NCBI GenBank assembly: GCA_016209995.1
Contig: JACQVC010000272.1
Location: 1 to 6,726, forward strand
Origin: Gemmatimonadota bacterium
GTDB lineage: Bacteria; Gemmatimonadota; Gemmatimonadetes; Longimicrobiales; Gaopeijiaceae
DNA length: 6,726 nucleotides
Direction: 5' to 3'
Under the pieces are notes generated by a model. The model was given only the letters and a program-made list of their open reading frames with translations. It searched no databases and had not been told where the DNA came from. The position numbers were made by a program, and so were the translations under genes. Shown here piece by piece: positions 1 to 6,238 of this stretch; positions within the stretch are counted from its first letter, which is position 1; each line of letters opens with the position of its first letter.

Positions 1-1010
1 ATCCAGACGAGGAACAACCTCTCGCTGCGGGTCAGGGGTGAGCGCCGGGTACTGATCGCCACGGCCAGCGGCCGCACCGCGAGCATCAGGATGGCCACGA
101 ACAGCACGCTGGATGCGTCGATGAACAGCAGGTCGGTGGGTTGCAAGCGCGCGCCTAGCACCACGAACAACCCACCGAGAAGCAGCACGCGCAGACTCTC
201 CTTGAAGTGCGCGATGTGCGCCACGTTGGCGAGACGCTGGTTCGCCAGCGCGATACCCATGACCGTCGCGGCCAGCAGCCCCGACTGGGCCTGGAAGCCA
301 TCGGAGACCGCGACCACGGCGAGCAGCGTGGTGAGCGCGGCCGGGTTCAGGAGAAAGTCCGGCATGAGGTGGCGGCGGATGACCAGGATCAGGACCGCCG
401 CGCCGGCGATTCCCGTGCCCACTCCGGCAACCGCTGCGTTGAGCACGCCGAGCAGCGTGCGAGTCGTCGCCGCTCCGAAACCGCCGGCGAAAATCGCCTC
501 GAACACGAGCACGGCCAGGATCGCGCCGATAGGATCGTTCACGATCCCTTCCCACCGGGCAATGGCCCCGACGCGTCCGGCCGGTCGCACGTGGCGAAGC
601 AACGGAATGATGACCGTCGGGCCCGTGACTACGAGGATGGCGCCGAGCAGCAGCGCAAGATCGAGGGTGAGCCCCAGCAACAGGTAGGCCGCGACCGTCG
701 TGGCCGCCCACGTCACGAGCACGCCCACGCTGACCAGGTTCCGCACCACCCGTCCCACGCCCCTCAGCTCGGAGAAGCGCAGGCCGAGCCCGCCCTCGAA
801 CAGAATGATGGCGACCGACACGGAAACCAGGGGCAGCAGCAGGGGTCCGAACAGGCGGTCCGGATCGAGGAACCCGGTCAGCGGGCCCGCCAGGAACCCG
901 AGAACCAGCAGCAGGAGAATCGAGGGAAGGTGAAAGCGCCAGGCGAGCCACTGGGCGCCGATGCCCAGCACCAGGATGACCGCTAACGCGAGAACCTCGA
1001 GCTCCGTCAC
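1..1010 (-). CDS. CPA1/NhaP-type cation:proton antiporter, N-terminal 336 residues (runs off window start)
   Basis: Inner-membrane exchanger of the Na_H_Exchanger fold, expected to swap Na+ or K+ for H+. My minus-strand translation from a GTG at 1010-1008 is open to position 1, and the protein continues beyond the window. It is strongly hydrophobic with many membrane helices. Visible motifs are FEGGLGL at residues 71-77, VTGPTVIIPLLRHVRP at about 128-143 and EGIVNDP at 154-160. The N158-D159 pair matches the Asn-Asp ion-binding pair of electroneutral CPA1/NhaP exchangers (family knowledge). The segment around residues 300-336 ends in ERLFLVW, which in relatives precedes another core helix, so the membrane domain is cut here. 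Relatives often carry a C-terminal TrkA-type domain, but that cannot be seen. Start choice: TAG (1019-1017) and TAA lie in frame just upstream, so GTG at 1010 is the earliest start. No clear Shine-Dalgarno is present; a small hairpin lies there instead. Substrate (Na+ versus K+) cannot be assigned. Family assignment is firm, the exact start less so. Confidence 0.93.
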   Translation of the reverse strand, partial: MTELEVLALAVILVLGIGAQWLAWRFHLPSILLLLVLGFLAGPLTGFLDPDRLFGPLLLPLVSVSVAIILFEGGLGLRFSELRGVGRVVRNLVSVGVLVTWAATTVAAYLLLGLTLDLALLLGAILVVTGPTVIIPLLRHVRPAGRVGAIARWEGIVNDPIGAILAVLVFEAIFAGGFGAATTRTLLGVLNAAVAGVGTGIAGAAVLILVIRRHLMPDFLLNPAALTTLLAVVAVSDGFQAQSGLLAATVMGIALANQRLANVAHIAHFKESLRVLLLGGLFVVLGARLQPTDLLFIDASSVLFVAILMLAVRPLAVAISTRRSPLTRSERLFLVW

Positions 1011-1112
1011 GATTCGCTATGGTTAGCGCCCGGCCGGCCTCTCACCCCACCCCACCTTTTCTGGCTCCGGGCCTTCAGCAACCTACCGAGTCCGACGGCG
1101 GTCGCTCGCGCG
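1011..1112 (-). other. Intergenic region between receiver gene and CPA1 antiporter
   Basis: This 102-bp gap lies upstream of the antiporter on its strand. Reading that strand it contains a weak 4-bp hairpin (CGAC/GTCG) shortly after the receiver stop with no T-run behind it, so I see no intrinsic terminator. Next comes a G-rich repeat, GGTGGGGTGGGGTG (1056-1043), then the palindrome GGCCGGCC (1039-1032), then the start-proximal hairpin. I find no convincing -35/-10 pair. The gap is long enough for an own promoter, but read-through from the leuS block is equally possible. Confidence 0.5.
1015..1028 (-). repeat. Perfect 5-bp inverted repeat just upstream of the antiporter GTG start
   Basis: Read on the minus strand, the arms are CGCTA and TAGCG separated by the loop ACCA. 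The repeat ends four bases before the GTG at 1010. In the mRNA it would form a small hairpin in the position normally taken by a Shine-Dalgarno sequence, and no purine-rich ribosome-binding site is seen between it and the start. It could modulate translation or be a short operator. A 5-bp repeat can also arise by chance, so function is unproven. Confidence 0.35.
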
Positions 1113-1571
1113 CTAGGGCCGCGCGAGCCCGTCGTTCCGCTCGATGAGGATCTGGCGCAGCGCGATCGCGTCCTGCAAGGCCAGACGCAAGAACTCACTC
1201 TCGACCGGCTTGATCAGATACGTGCGCGCGCCCTGTTGCATGCATTCGATGGCGATGCGCGGGTCGTCGAGTCCCGTCAGCATGATCACGGAGAGCTCCG
1301 GATCCTTGCCGAGCGCCCATTTCAGCATCTCGACTCCGCTCATGCGGGGGAGCTGTATGTCCAGGAGCATGGCCTCGAAGCGTGTCGAGTCCAGCCAGTA
1401 GTAGGCCTCCTCCGCGGAGCCGGCCGACTTCACCTCGTAGCGGAACTGCTTGATCAGCCGCTCAAGGGGACGGCGAACCGCATCATCGTCGTCGACGATG
1501 AGCACGGAGGCTGCGCTGTCATCGTAGCGCCGCAGCTGCGCCCAGCCGAGTCGAGCTGCTGCATCGGTCAT
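1113..1571 (-). CDS. Stand-alone response-regulator receiver (CheY-like REC) protein, 152 aa
   Basis: Cytoplasmic phospho-acceptor domain of a two-component system. The REC fold spans about residues 22-142. VLIVDDDD at 23-30 supplies the acidic Mg2+-binding residues, D71 in LLDIQLP is the predicted phosphorylated aspartate, T99 (MLTG) is the switch Thr and K121 (LIKP) is the conserved Lys. All catalytic positions are present, so it should be competent for phosphorylation. There are about 22 residues before the domain and only about 10 after it, so no DNA-binding, enzymatic or other output domain exists. It probably works by protein-protein contact or in a phosphorelay. No histidine kinase is in the window. 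The ATG at 1571 is preceded by AGAGGG eight bases upstream, a good ribosome-binding site. It lies 28 bp after the small membrane-protein gene on the same strand, so co-transcription with leuS is likely. Its target is unknown; control of the adjacent antiporter is only a positional guess. Confidence 0.95.
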   Translation of the reverse strand: MTDAAARLGWAQLRRYDDSAASVLIVDDDDAVRRPLERLIKQFRYEVKSAGSAEEAYYWLDSTRFEAMLLDIQLPRMSGVEMLKWALGKDPELSVIMLTGLDDPRIAIECMQQGARTYLIKPVESEFLRLALQDAIALRQILIERNDGLARP

Positions 1572-1599
1572 GGCGTGATCCCTCTGCGTTTCGCTGTGG

Positions 1600-2001
1600 C
1601 TAGGGCTGCGGGGGCGGGGCGGGCTGGGGCGGCCGGGGAGCGCGTTCGGCGCCCTCCATGCGCCACAGCTCGTTGAGCACGCGCTCGCGCTCCTCGCGGA
1701 TCAGCGTTTCCAGCGCCTCTTCCTGGCTCTGGCGCTTCTCTTCCGTGGCGATCTCTTCCGCCGTCTGCCGGCTGCGGATGCCCAGCCACACACCCATGCC
1801 GCCGGCGAGCACAATGGCGCCACCGATCAGCGCGGCCGCGCGGCGCCGGCGCTTACGGCTGCGATGCGACTGCGCCGCCTCCACGCGCCGCTCCTCGACC
1901 TGCTCCCCGTGCTCGAGCAAACCCTCCGGCGGTTGCAGGGGCTCGTTTTCGTCGTCGTGCCGCCCGGGGCCGCCCGGGTAGGCTCCTCGTATGTTCGCCA
2001 T
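1600..2001 (-). CDS. Hypothetical single-pass membrane protein, 133 aa
   Basis: I do not recognise a family. Residues 1-46 are polar, rich in Gly, Pro and acidic residues, and probably disordered. Residues 47-54 form a dense basic patch (RSRKRRRR). Residues 55-75 form one small-residue-rich hydrophobic helix ending in VWLGI. Residues 78-120 are highly charged and look helical or coiled-coil (TAEEIATEEKRQSQEEALE and onward). The last dozen residues are almost only Pro, Ala and Gln. The basic patch before the helix suggests the N-terminus stays in the cytoplasm with the charged C-terminal part outside, by the positive-inside rule. The ATG at 2001 starts two bases after the leuS stop. The leuS end itself (GAGAGGGGG) provides the ribosome-binding site, so translation is tightly linked to leuS. 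The tight spacing, ribosome-binding site and non-random domain layout support a real gene. Function is unknown. Confidence 0.75.
   Translation of the reverse strand: MANIRGAYPGGPGRHDDENEPLQPPEGLLEHGEQVEERRVEAAQSHRSRKRRRRAAALIGGAIVLAGGMGVWLGIRSRQTAEEIATEEKRQSQEEALETLIREERERVLNELWRMEGAERAPRPPQPAPPPQP
1610..1638 (+). other. G-quadruplex-capable G-tract within the 3' end of the small membrane-protein gene
   Basis: On the plus strand the G runs are G5-C-G4-C-G3-CT-G4 (1610-1629), with a further G4 at 1635-1638. Four runs of at least three G with loops of one or two bases fit the canonical quadruplex pattern. The plus strand is the template for the leftward genes. The tract is the complement of the proline codons that encode the Pro-rich C-terminus, so codon content alone could explain it. 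It lies about 40-70 bp upstream of the receiver gene start. Confidence 0.55.
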
Positions 2002-2003
2002 GG

Positions 2004-4505
2004 CTACCCCCTCTCTGAGACGACCACGTTGAGCAAGCGATCCGGCACGAAAACGATGCGGCGGACCGAGCCCTCGTCCAGGTAGCGTCGGATGCGGTCA
2101 TCGGCGCGAGCGACACGCACGACCTCATCCTGGCTGCTTCCCGCCGGCAGCGAAACCACGGACCGCAGCTTACCGTTCACCTGGACCGCGATCTCGACCG
2201 TGTCATGGCGAGCTTTATCCGGGTCGAACGCGGGCCAGCTCGCGTGCTCGAAGAGCCCACCCTCGTGACCCAGTCGCTCCCACAGCTCTTCGGCTAGGTG
2301 CGGCGCGAAAGGCGCGATCAGCAGAACCAGCGACTCGACTTCGCTGCGGCGGGCCCGGCGACCCCCCGCGCGCACGAGGTTCAAGTACTCCATCAATGCG
2401 GCGATGGCCGTGTTGTACTGCAGGTCCGCGACCTGCTCGGTGACCTGGCGAATCGTCGTGTGCAGCTTGCGCTCGATCTCGGGCTCCGGCTCCCCTTCCT
2501 CGAGCTGGTCCACCGGCATCACCGTGTCCCACAAGCGGTGCAGGAATCCGTGCGGCCCCTGGATACCTTCGTCCCGGTAGTCGCCACCCTGCTCGAACGG
2601 ACCCAGGAACATCAGGTAGAGCCGGAACGTGTCCGCGCCGTAGCGCTCGATGATCTCGTCCGGAATGATCACGTTGCCGCGGCTCTTCGACATCTTGGCG
2701 CCCTCGCGGATGATGAGCCCGTGCGCTCGGAACTTCGTGAAGGGCTCGGCGAAGTCGAGGTGCCCCATGTCGTGCAGCGCCATCGTGATGAAGCGCGCGT
2801 AGAGGAGGTGCAGCACGGCGTGCTCGTTGCCGCCGATGTAGCTGTCTACGGGCAACCAGGTTCGCGTCAGATCGGCGTCGAACGGCACGTCGTTCTTCGC
2901 CGCGGACGGATAGCGCAGGAAGTACCACGAGCTGTCCAGGACCGTGTCGGATACGTCGGTCTCCCGGCGCGCCTCACCGCCGCACTCCGGACACGTGGTC
3001 CGGTACCAGCCTTCGACGCGCGCCAGCGGGCTCACGCCGGACTCGTGGGGCCGGAAGTCGTCGACGTAGGGAAGCTCGACCGGAAGCTGGTTCTCCGGCA
3101 CCGGCAGAGCGCCGCACGCGTCACAGTAGATGACCGGGATGGGTGGCCCCCAGTATCGCTGGCGCGAGATGCACCAGTCGTTCAGGCGATAGTGCACGCG
3201 ATGTTCGGCCAGCTCTTGCTCGGCCAGCCAGTCGACGATGGCGCGCTTCGCCGGCTCGACCGCCATGCCGTCGAAGCGGCCGGAGTGGACGAGCGCTCCG
3301 TCTCCGACGTACGCCGCCGCGAACGGCGATTCGGCCGTGTCGCCGGGTCCGGCTACGACTCTCACGATGGGCAGCCCGAACTCGGCCGCGAACTCGAAGT
3401 CGCGCTCGTCGTGACCGGGCACGGCCATGATGGCGCCGGTCCCGTACTCCATCAGTACGTAGTCGGCGATCCAGATCGGGATCGCGCGGCCGGTGGCCGG
3501 GTTGATGCAATGGCCGCCCGTGAACACGCCGGTCTTCTGCTTCTCGGCCTTGCGCCGTGTGACCAGGTCGGTCTGCTGGGCCTGGAGCCGGTAGGCCTCG
3601 ACCTCGGAGCGGTGTTCGGGACTGGTGACCCTATCCACGAGCGGATGCTCCGGCGCCAGAACCATGTAGGTGGCGCCGAAAATCGTGTCGGGCCGTGTCG
3701 TGAAGACGCGCAGCGCCTCACGGTCCGCGTTGAAGCGTACGCCACTGCCCGCTGCCGCGCGGGCACCGGGATCCGCGAGAGGAAACACGAGATCGGCGCC
3801 CTCGCTGCGCCCGATCCAGTTCTCCTGCAGCCGCTTGGTGCTCTCGGACCAGTCGATGTGCTGCAGATTGTCCAGCAGTTGCTGCGCGTACTGCGTGATC
3901 TTGAAGAACCACTGCTCGATGTAGCGCAGCTCGACGACCGTCTCGCAGCGCTCGCAGCGACCCGCGATGACCTGCTCGTTGGCGAGCACGGTCTTGCAGG
4001 ACGGGCACCAGTTGACCGGCGCCTTCTTGCGCTCCGCCAATCCTCCCTTGTAGAGCTGAACGAAGATCCATTGCGTCCACTTGTAGTACAGCGGATCGGT
4101 GGTATCGACGGTATGGTTCCAGTCGAACATCCCCCCGATCCGCCTGAGCTGCCGCGTGAAGTTGGCAATGTTGCGGGGAATCAGGTCCAGCGGGTGGACG
4201 CCCAGCTTGAGCGCGTAGTTCTCCGAGTGGATTCCGAAGGCATCGAACCCGATCGGCTCGAAGACGGTTTTGCCGCGCAGCCGCCAGTAGCGGCCGTGCA
4301 CGTCGGCGCCCGTGAATGCGTAGATGTTGCCCACGTGCAACCCTTCCGCGGACGGATAGGGGTACATCATCAGGTTGTAGAACGGGTCGCGCGGGTCGCG
4401 TAACGCCTGGTCGGTAAACAGGTTGGTGCCACGCTGTTCCCAGCGGCGCTGCCATTTCGATTCGACCGCCGCGGGCGCATACGCGGTCGTGGTTTTCTCC
4501 GCCAT
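2004..4505 (-). CDS. leuS: Leucyl-tRNA synthetase (class I aminoacyl-tRNA synthetase), 833 aa
   Basis: Cytoplasmic enzyme that activates leucine with ATP and charges tRNA-Leu. Domains in order: Rossmann catalytic core with YPYPSAEGLHVGN (about 48-60), where HVGN is the HIGH signature; a first zinc knuckle with C167, C170, C184 and C187; the CP1 editing domain with TTRPDT (269-274) and YGTGAIMAVPGHDERD (354-369), including the Asp that anchors leucine's amino group during editing; a second Cys set C461/C464 and C505/C508; KMSKS at 604-608; a helical anticodon-binding domain (about 650-765); and the C-terminal domain from VQVNGK (about 774) to the end. At 833 residues it is close to the bacterial norm and looks intact. 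Start choice: the frame extends upstream to a TTG at 4580, but ATG at 4505 gives the family-typical N-terminus (AYAPAAVESKWQRRWE). TTGAG lies seven bases before it, and a GGAG lies only one base away, so the ribosome-binding site is weak. Heads the leftward block; the next gene begins two bases after its stop. Confidence 0.99.
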   Translation of the reverse strand: MAEKTTTAYAPAAVESKWQRRWEQRGTNLFTDQALRDPRDPFYNLMMYPYPSAEGLHVGNIYAFTGADVHGRYWRLRGKTVFEPIGFDAFGIHSENYALKLGVHPLDLIPRNIANFTRQLRRIGGMFDWNHTVDTTDPLYYKWTQWIFVQLYKGGLAERKKAPVNWCPSCKTVLANEQVIAGRCERCETVVELRYIEQWFFKITQYAQQLLDNLQHIDWSESTKRLQENWIGRSEGADLVFPLADPGARAAAGSGVRFNADREALRVFTTRPDTIFGATYMVLAPEHPLVDRVTSPEHRSEVEAYRLQAQQTDLVTRRKAEKQKTGVFTGGHCINPATGRAIPIWIADYVLMEYGTGAIMAVPGHDERDFEFAAEFGLPIVRVVAGPGDTAESPFAAAYVGDGALVHSGRFDGMAVEPAKRAIVDWLAEQELAEHRVHYRLNDWCISRQRYWGPPIPVIYCDACGALPVPENQLPVELPYVDDFRPHESGVSPLARVEGWYRTTCPECGGEARRETDVSDTVLDSSWYFLRYPSAAKNDVPFDADLTRTWLPVDSYIGGNEHAVLHLLYARFITMALHDMGHLDFAEPFTKFRAHGLIIREGAKMSKSRGNVIIPDEIIERYGADTFRLYLMFLGPFEQGGDYRDEGIQGPHGFLHRLWDTVMPVDQLEEGEPEPEIERKLHTTIRQVTEQVADLQYNTAIAALMEYLNLVRAGGRRARRSEVESLVLLIAPFAPHLAEELWERLGHEGGLFEHASWPAFDPDKARHDTVEIAVQVNGKLRSVVSLPAGSSQDEVVRVARADDRIRRYLDEGSVRRIVFVPDRLLNVVVSERG

Positions 4506-4543
4506 ACTCCGGCTCAAGTCGGTCTGTGCGTGCGAATTACCGG

Positions 4544-4549
4544 TATGAT
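4544..4549 (+). promoter_or_regulatory. Candidate -10 box (TATGAT) for the CPA2 antiporter pair
   Basis: TATGAT matches five of six positions of the sigma-70 -10 consensus and lies in the AT-rich patch, 57 bases before the ATG at 4607. The hexamer 17 bases upstream (GGTCTG at 4521-4526) is a poor -35 match and the bases before the box (CGG) do not form a full extended -10. It is a candidate only. Confidence 0.35.
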
Positions 4550-4560
4550 CTAAGCTAACT

Positions 4561-4577
4561 TGGCTGCCGGATAGCCA
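4561..4577 (+). repeat. 5-bp inverted repeat (TGGCT / AGCCA) in the antiporter leader
   Basis: TGGCT at 4561-4565 and AGCCA at 4573-4577 flank a 7-base loop. If transcription starts near 4556 it would lie at the very 5' end of the rightward mRNA. AGCCA recurs at 4583-4587 and 4603-4607, giving start-to-start spacings of 10 and 20 bases. This could be an operator or a leader hairpin, but such a short repeat may be chance. Confidence 0.3.
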
Positions 4578-4606
4578 CAACGAGCCAATCCTGCCACTTT
4601 CGAGCC

Positions 4607-6238
4607 ATGAGTGATCTCACCCTCCTGCGCGATCTCGGCGTCATCGTCACTGCCGCGGCCGCATTCGTGATCGTGGCGCGGCTTGGGCGCATGCCCTCGA
4701 TCGTGGCCTACATCCTGGCCGGCCTGGCCCTTGGGCCACTGACCGGAGTGATCCAAGTAACGCAGTCCGTCGAACTGATCTCCGACGTCGGAATCGCGCT
4801 GCTGCTCTTCATCGTCGGACTCGAGCTGAGCCTGCGGCGAATCCGGGAAGTGGGCAAGGTGGCGCTCGTGGCCGGCCTCGGGCAGGTGGTGTTCACCGCC
4901 GGCGGCGGTCTGGGTCTGGCCCTGCTCCTGGGTTTCGATCTCACCGCGTCCATTTTCATCGGCACGGCGCTCACGTTCAGCAGCACAGTGCTGGTGGTAA
5001 AGCTGCTGGATCAGAAGAGAGATCTGCACTCCCTCTACGGACGCATCGCCGTGGGCATTTTCCTGGTCCAGGATCTGGTGGTAATCGTCGTGCTCACGCT
5101 TTTGGCCGGGCTCGCGGGCGGCCAGTCTACCCGAGTGCTGGACATTCTGAGTGACATCGTCCTCGCCTTTGCCGGGATGGGCGTGCTCCTTCTCGGCGCG
5201 GTGGCCGCATCGCGCTACGTGCTGCCGCGGGTCTTCGGGTGGGTGGCCGGCACGGCCGAGATCCTCTTCATCTGGGGCTTATGCTGGTGCTTCCTGCTGG
5301 TGCTGGCCGCCGAGGCACTCGGCTTGTCGCTCGAGATCGGCGCGTTTCTGGCCGGCGTGAGCCTCGCCCAGCTGCCGTTCAACGACGATCTGCGCCGTCG
5401 TGTGCATCCACTGATGAACTTCTTCATTGCCGTGTTCTTCGTCTCACTCGGCGTGCAGCTCGAGCTGGACGCGGCGGCCGCGCAATGGCAGGCCGCGACC
5501 GCGCTCTCGCTGTTCGTGCTGGTCGGCAATCCCCTGATCTTCATCATCCTCATCGCCTGGCTCGGGTACTCGGAGCGCACGTCGTTCCTTGCGGGAGTCA
5601 CGGTTGCTCAGATCAGCGAGTTTTCTTTCATCTTCGCGGCCCTGGGACTCAGCGCCGGGCTGGTGGACGAATCGGTGCTCTCCGTGATCGCGGTGGTGGG
5701 CCTGGTCACGTTCGTGGCCTCGGCGTACATGATCCTTTACAACCATCAGATCTATGCGGTGACGAAGAGATGGGGGGTGCTCAAGCCCTTTCGGGCGCGC
5801 CAGGTCGACGACGAAGCGCCGCCCCCTCCTCAGCGTAATCACATCATCGCGGTCGGGATAAACGCTCTCGGTCGTCGGCTGGTGCACCGTCTGGTCGAGC
5901 GCGGGGAGAAGGTGCTGGCCGTCGACACCGATCCGCGCAAGCTGCTCGACCTGCCCTGCGCCACGCTGCTCGGGAACGTCGAGTACTTGTCCGTGCTCGA
6001 GGAGGCGCACGTCACGGAGGCGAAGCTGCTCGTCTCCGCGCTCCAGATCGAAGACACGAATGCGCTGCTCGCACACCGCTGCCGTACGCTTGGCGTGCCT
6101 GCCAGCATCCACGCGTTCGATCGATCTGTGGAGGAAGATCTGGGTGAGATCGGGGTGGGGCACCTCATCATCTCGAAGAACTCGGCGCTGCGCAGAATCC
6201 TGGAGGCGCTGCGACGGCAGGGGGTGCTGGCCCCATGA
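4607..6238 (+). CDS. CPA2/Kef-type cation:proton antiporter with C-terminal TrkA_N (RCK-like) domain, 543 aa
   Basis: Inner-membrane exchanger, probably K+ (or Na+) for H+, with a cytoplasmic regulatory domain. Residues 1 to about 385 form the Na_H_Exchanger membrane core with about a dozen hydrophobic segments. GLEL is at 71-74, LTFSSTVLVVKLL at about 122-134, and FLVQDLVVI at 152-160. The Q155-D156 pair corresponds to the Gln-Asp seen in Kef-type K+/H+ antiporters, where sodium-type NapA has Asp-Asp (family knowledge). A linker containing a PPPP run (about 400-410) leads to a Rossmann-like TrkA_N domain at about 411-530, HIIAVGINALGRRLV then VLAVDTD. The nucleotide loop reads G417-x-N419-x-x-G422, with Asn where the middle Gly of GxGxxG is usual; the acidic residue after strand 2 (D440) is kept. 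No TrkA_C domain follows. The ATG at 4607 is the only start that retains the first helix. Its stop overlaps the next gene's start, so the two are probably translated together. Ion specificity is inferred, not shown. Confidence 0.95.
   Translation: MSDLTLLRDLGVIVTAAAAFVIVARLGRMPSIVAYILAGLALGPLTGVIQVTQSVELISDVGIALLLFIVGLELSLRRIREVGKVALVAGLGQVVFTAGGGLGLALLLGFDLTASIFIGTALTFSSTVLVVKLLDQKRDLHSLYGRIAVGIFLVQDLVVIVVLTLLAGLAGGQSTRVLDILSDIVLAFAGMGVLLLGAVAASRYVLPRVFGWVAGTAEILFIWGLCWCFLLVLAAEALGLSLEIGAFLAGVSLAQLPFNDDLRRRVHPLMNFFIAVFFVSLGVQLELDAAAAQWQAATALSLFVLVGNPLIFIILIAWLGYSERTSFLAGVTVAQISEFSFIFAALGLSAGLVDESVLSVIAVVGLVTFVASAYMILYNHQIYAVTKRWGVLKPFRARQVDDEAPPPPQRNHIIAVGINALGRRLVHRLVERGEKVLAVDTDPRKLLDLPCATLLGNVEYLSVLEEAHVTEAKLLVSALQIEDTNALLAHRCRTLGVPASIHAFDRSVEEDLGEIGVGHLIISKNSALRRILEALRRQGVLAP

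Larger units (their letters stand above)
4506..4606. promoter_or_regulatory. Divergent intergenic control region between leuS and the CPA2 antiporter pair
   Basis: This 101-bp gap separates two divergent transcription units and is visibly more AT-rich than its surroundings between about 4531 and 4560. Promoters for both directions must lie in or near it. No T-box leader is recognisable on the leuS side, where the gap is too short for a full one, and no recognisable riboswitch is present. Ribosome-binding sites on both sides are poor: CGAG two bases before the rightward ATG at 4607, and a weak TTGAG before leuS. Confidence 0.6.

Noticed and set aside
207..986. 259-codon plus-strand open frame opposite the CPA1 antiporter
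   Set aside because: Its product is an unbroken run of Arg, Gln, Glu, Asp and His residues, typical of the complement of a hydrophobic membrane-protein gene. The minus strand encodes a clear antiporter.
1060..1112. Possible rho-independent terminator after the receiver gene
   Set aside because: Only 3-4 bp stems can be drawn and no T-run follows on the minus strand.
1236..1676. 146-codon plus-strand open frame across the receiver gene
   Set aside because: It is antisense to a receiver domain with all its conserved residues, and has no recognisable features of its own.
2298..4403. 701-codon open frame on the plus strand opposite leuS
   Set aside because: It lies entirely antisense to an intact, unmistakable leuS. 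The translation is rich in Arg, Val, Asp, Leu and His with no domain, as expected for the mirror frame of a GC-rich gene.
4506..4580. Longer leuS beginning at TTG 4580
   Set aside because: The extra 25 residues do not resemble the LeuRS N-terminus and would cover most of the divergent promoter region. ATG at 4505 gives the expected family start.
4506..4606. T-box or leucine-responsive leader for leuS
   Set aside because: The region is too short and contains no terminator/antiterminator pair, T-box consensus or leucine-rich leader peptide.
5444..6163. 239-codon minus-strand open frame opposite the first CPA2 antiporter
   Set aside because: Charged, low-complexity antisense translation of a membrane-protein gene with no recognisable domain.
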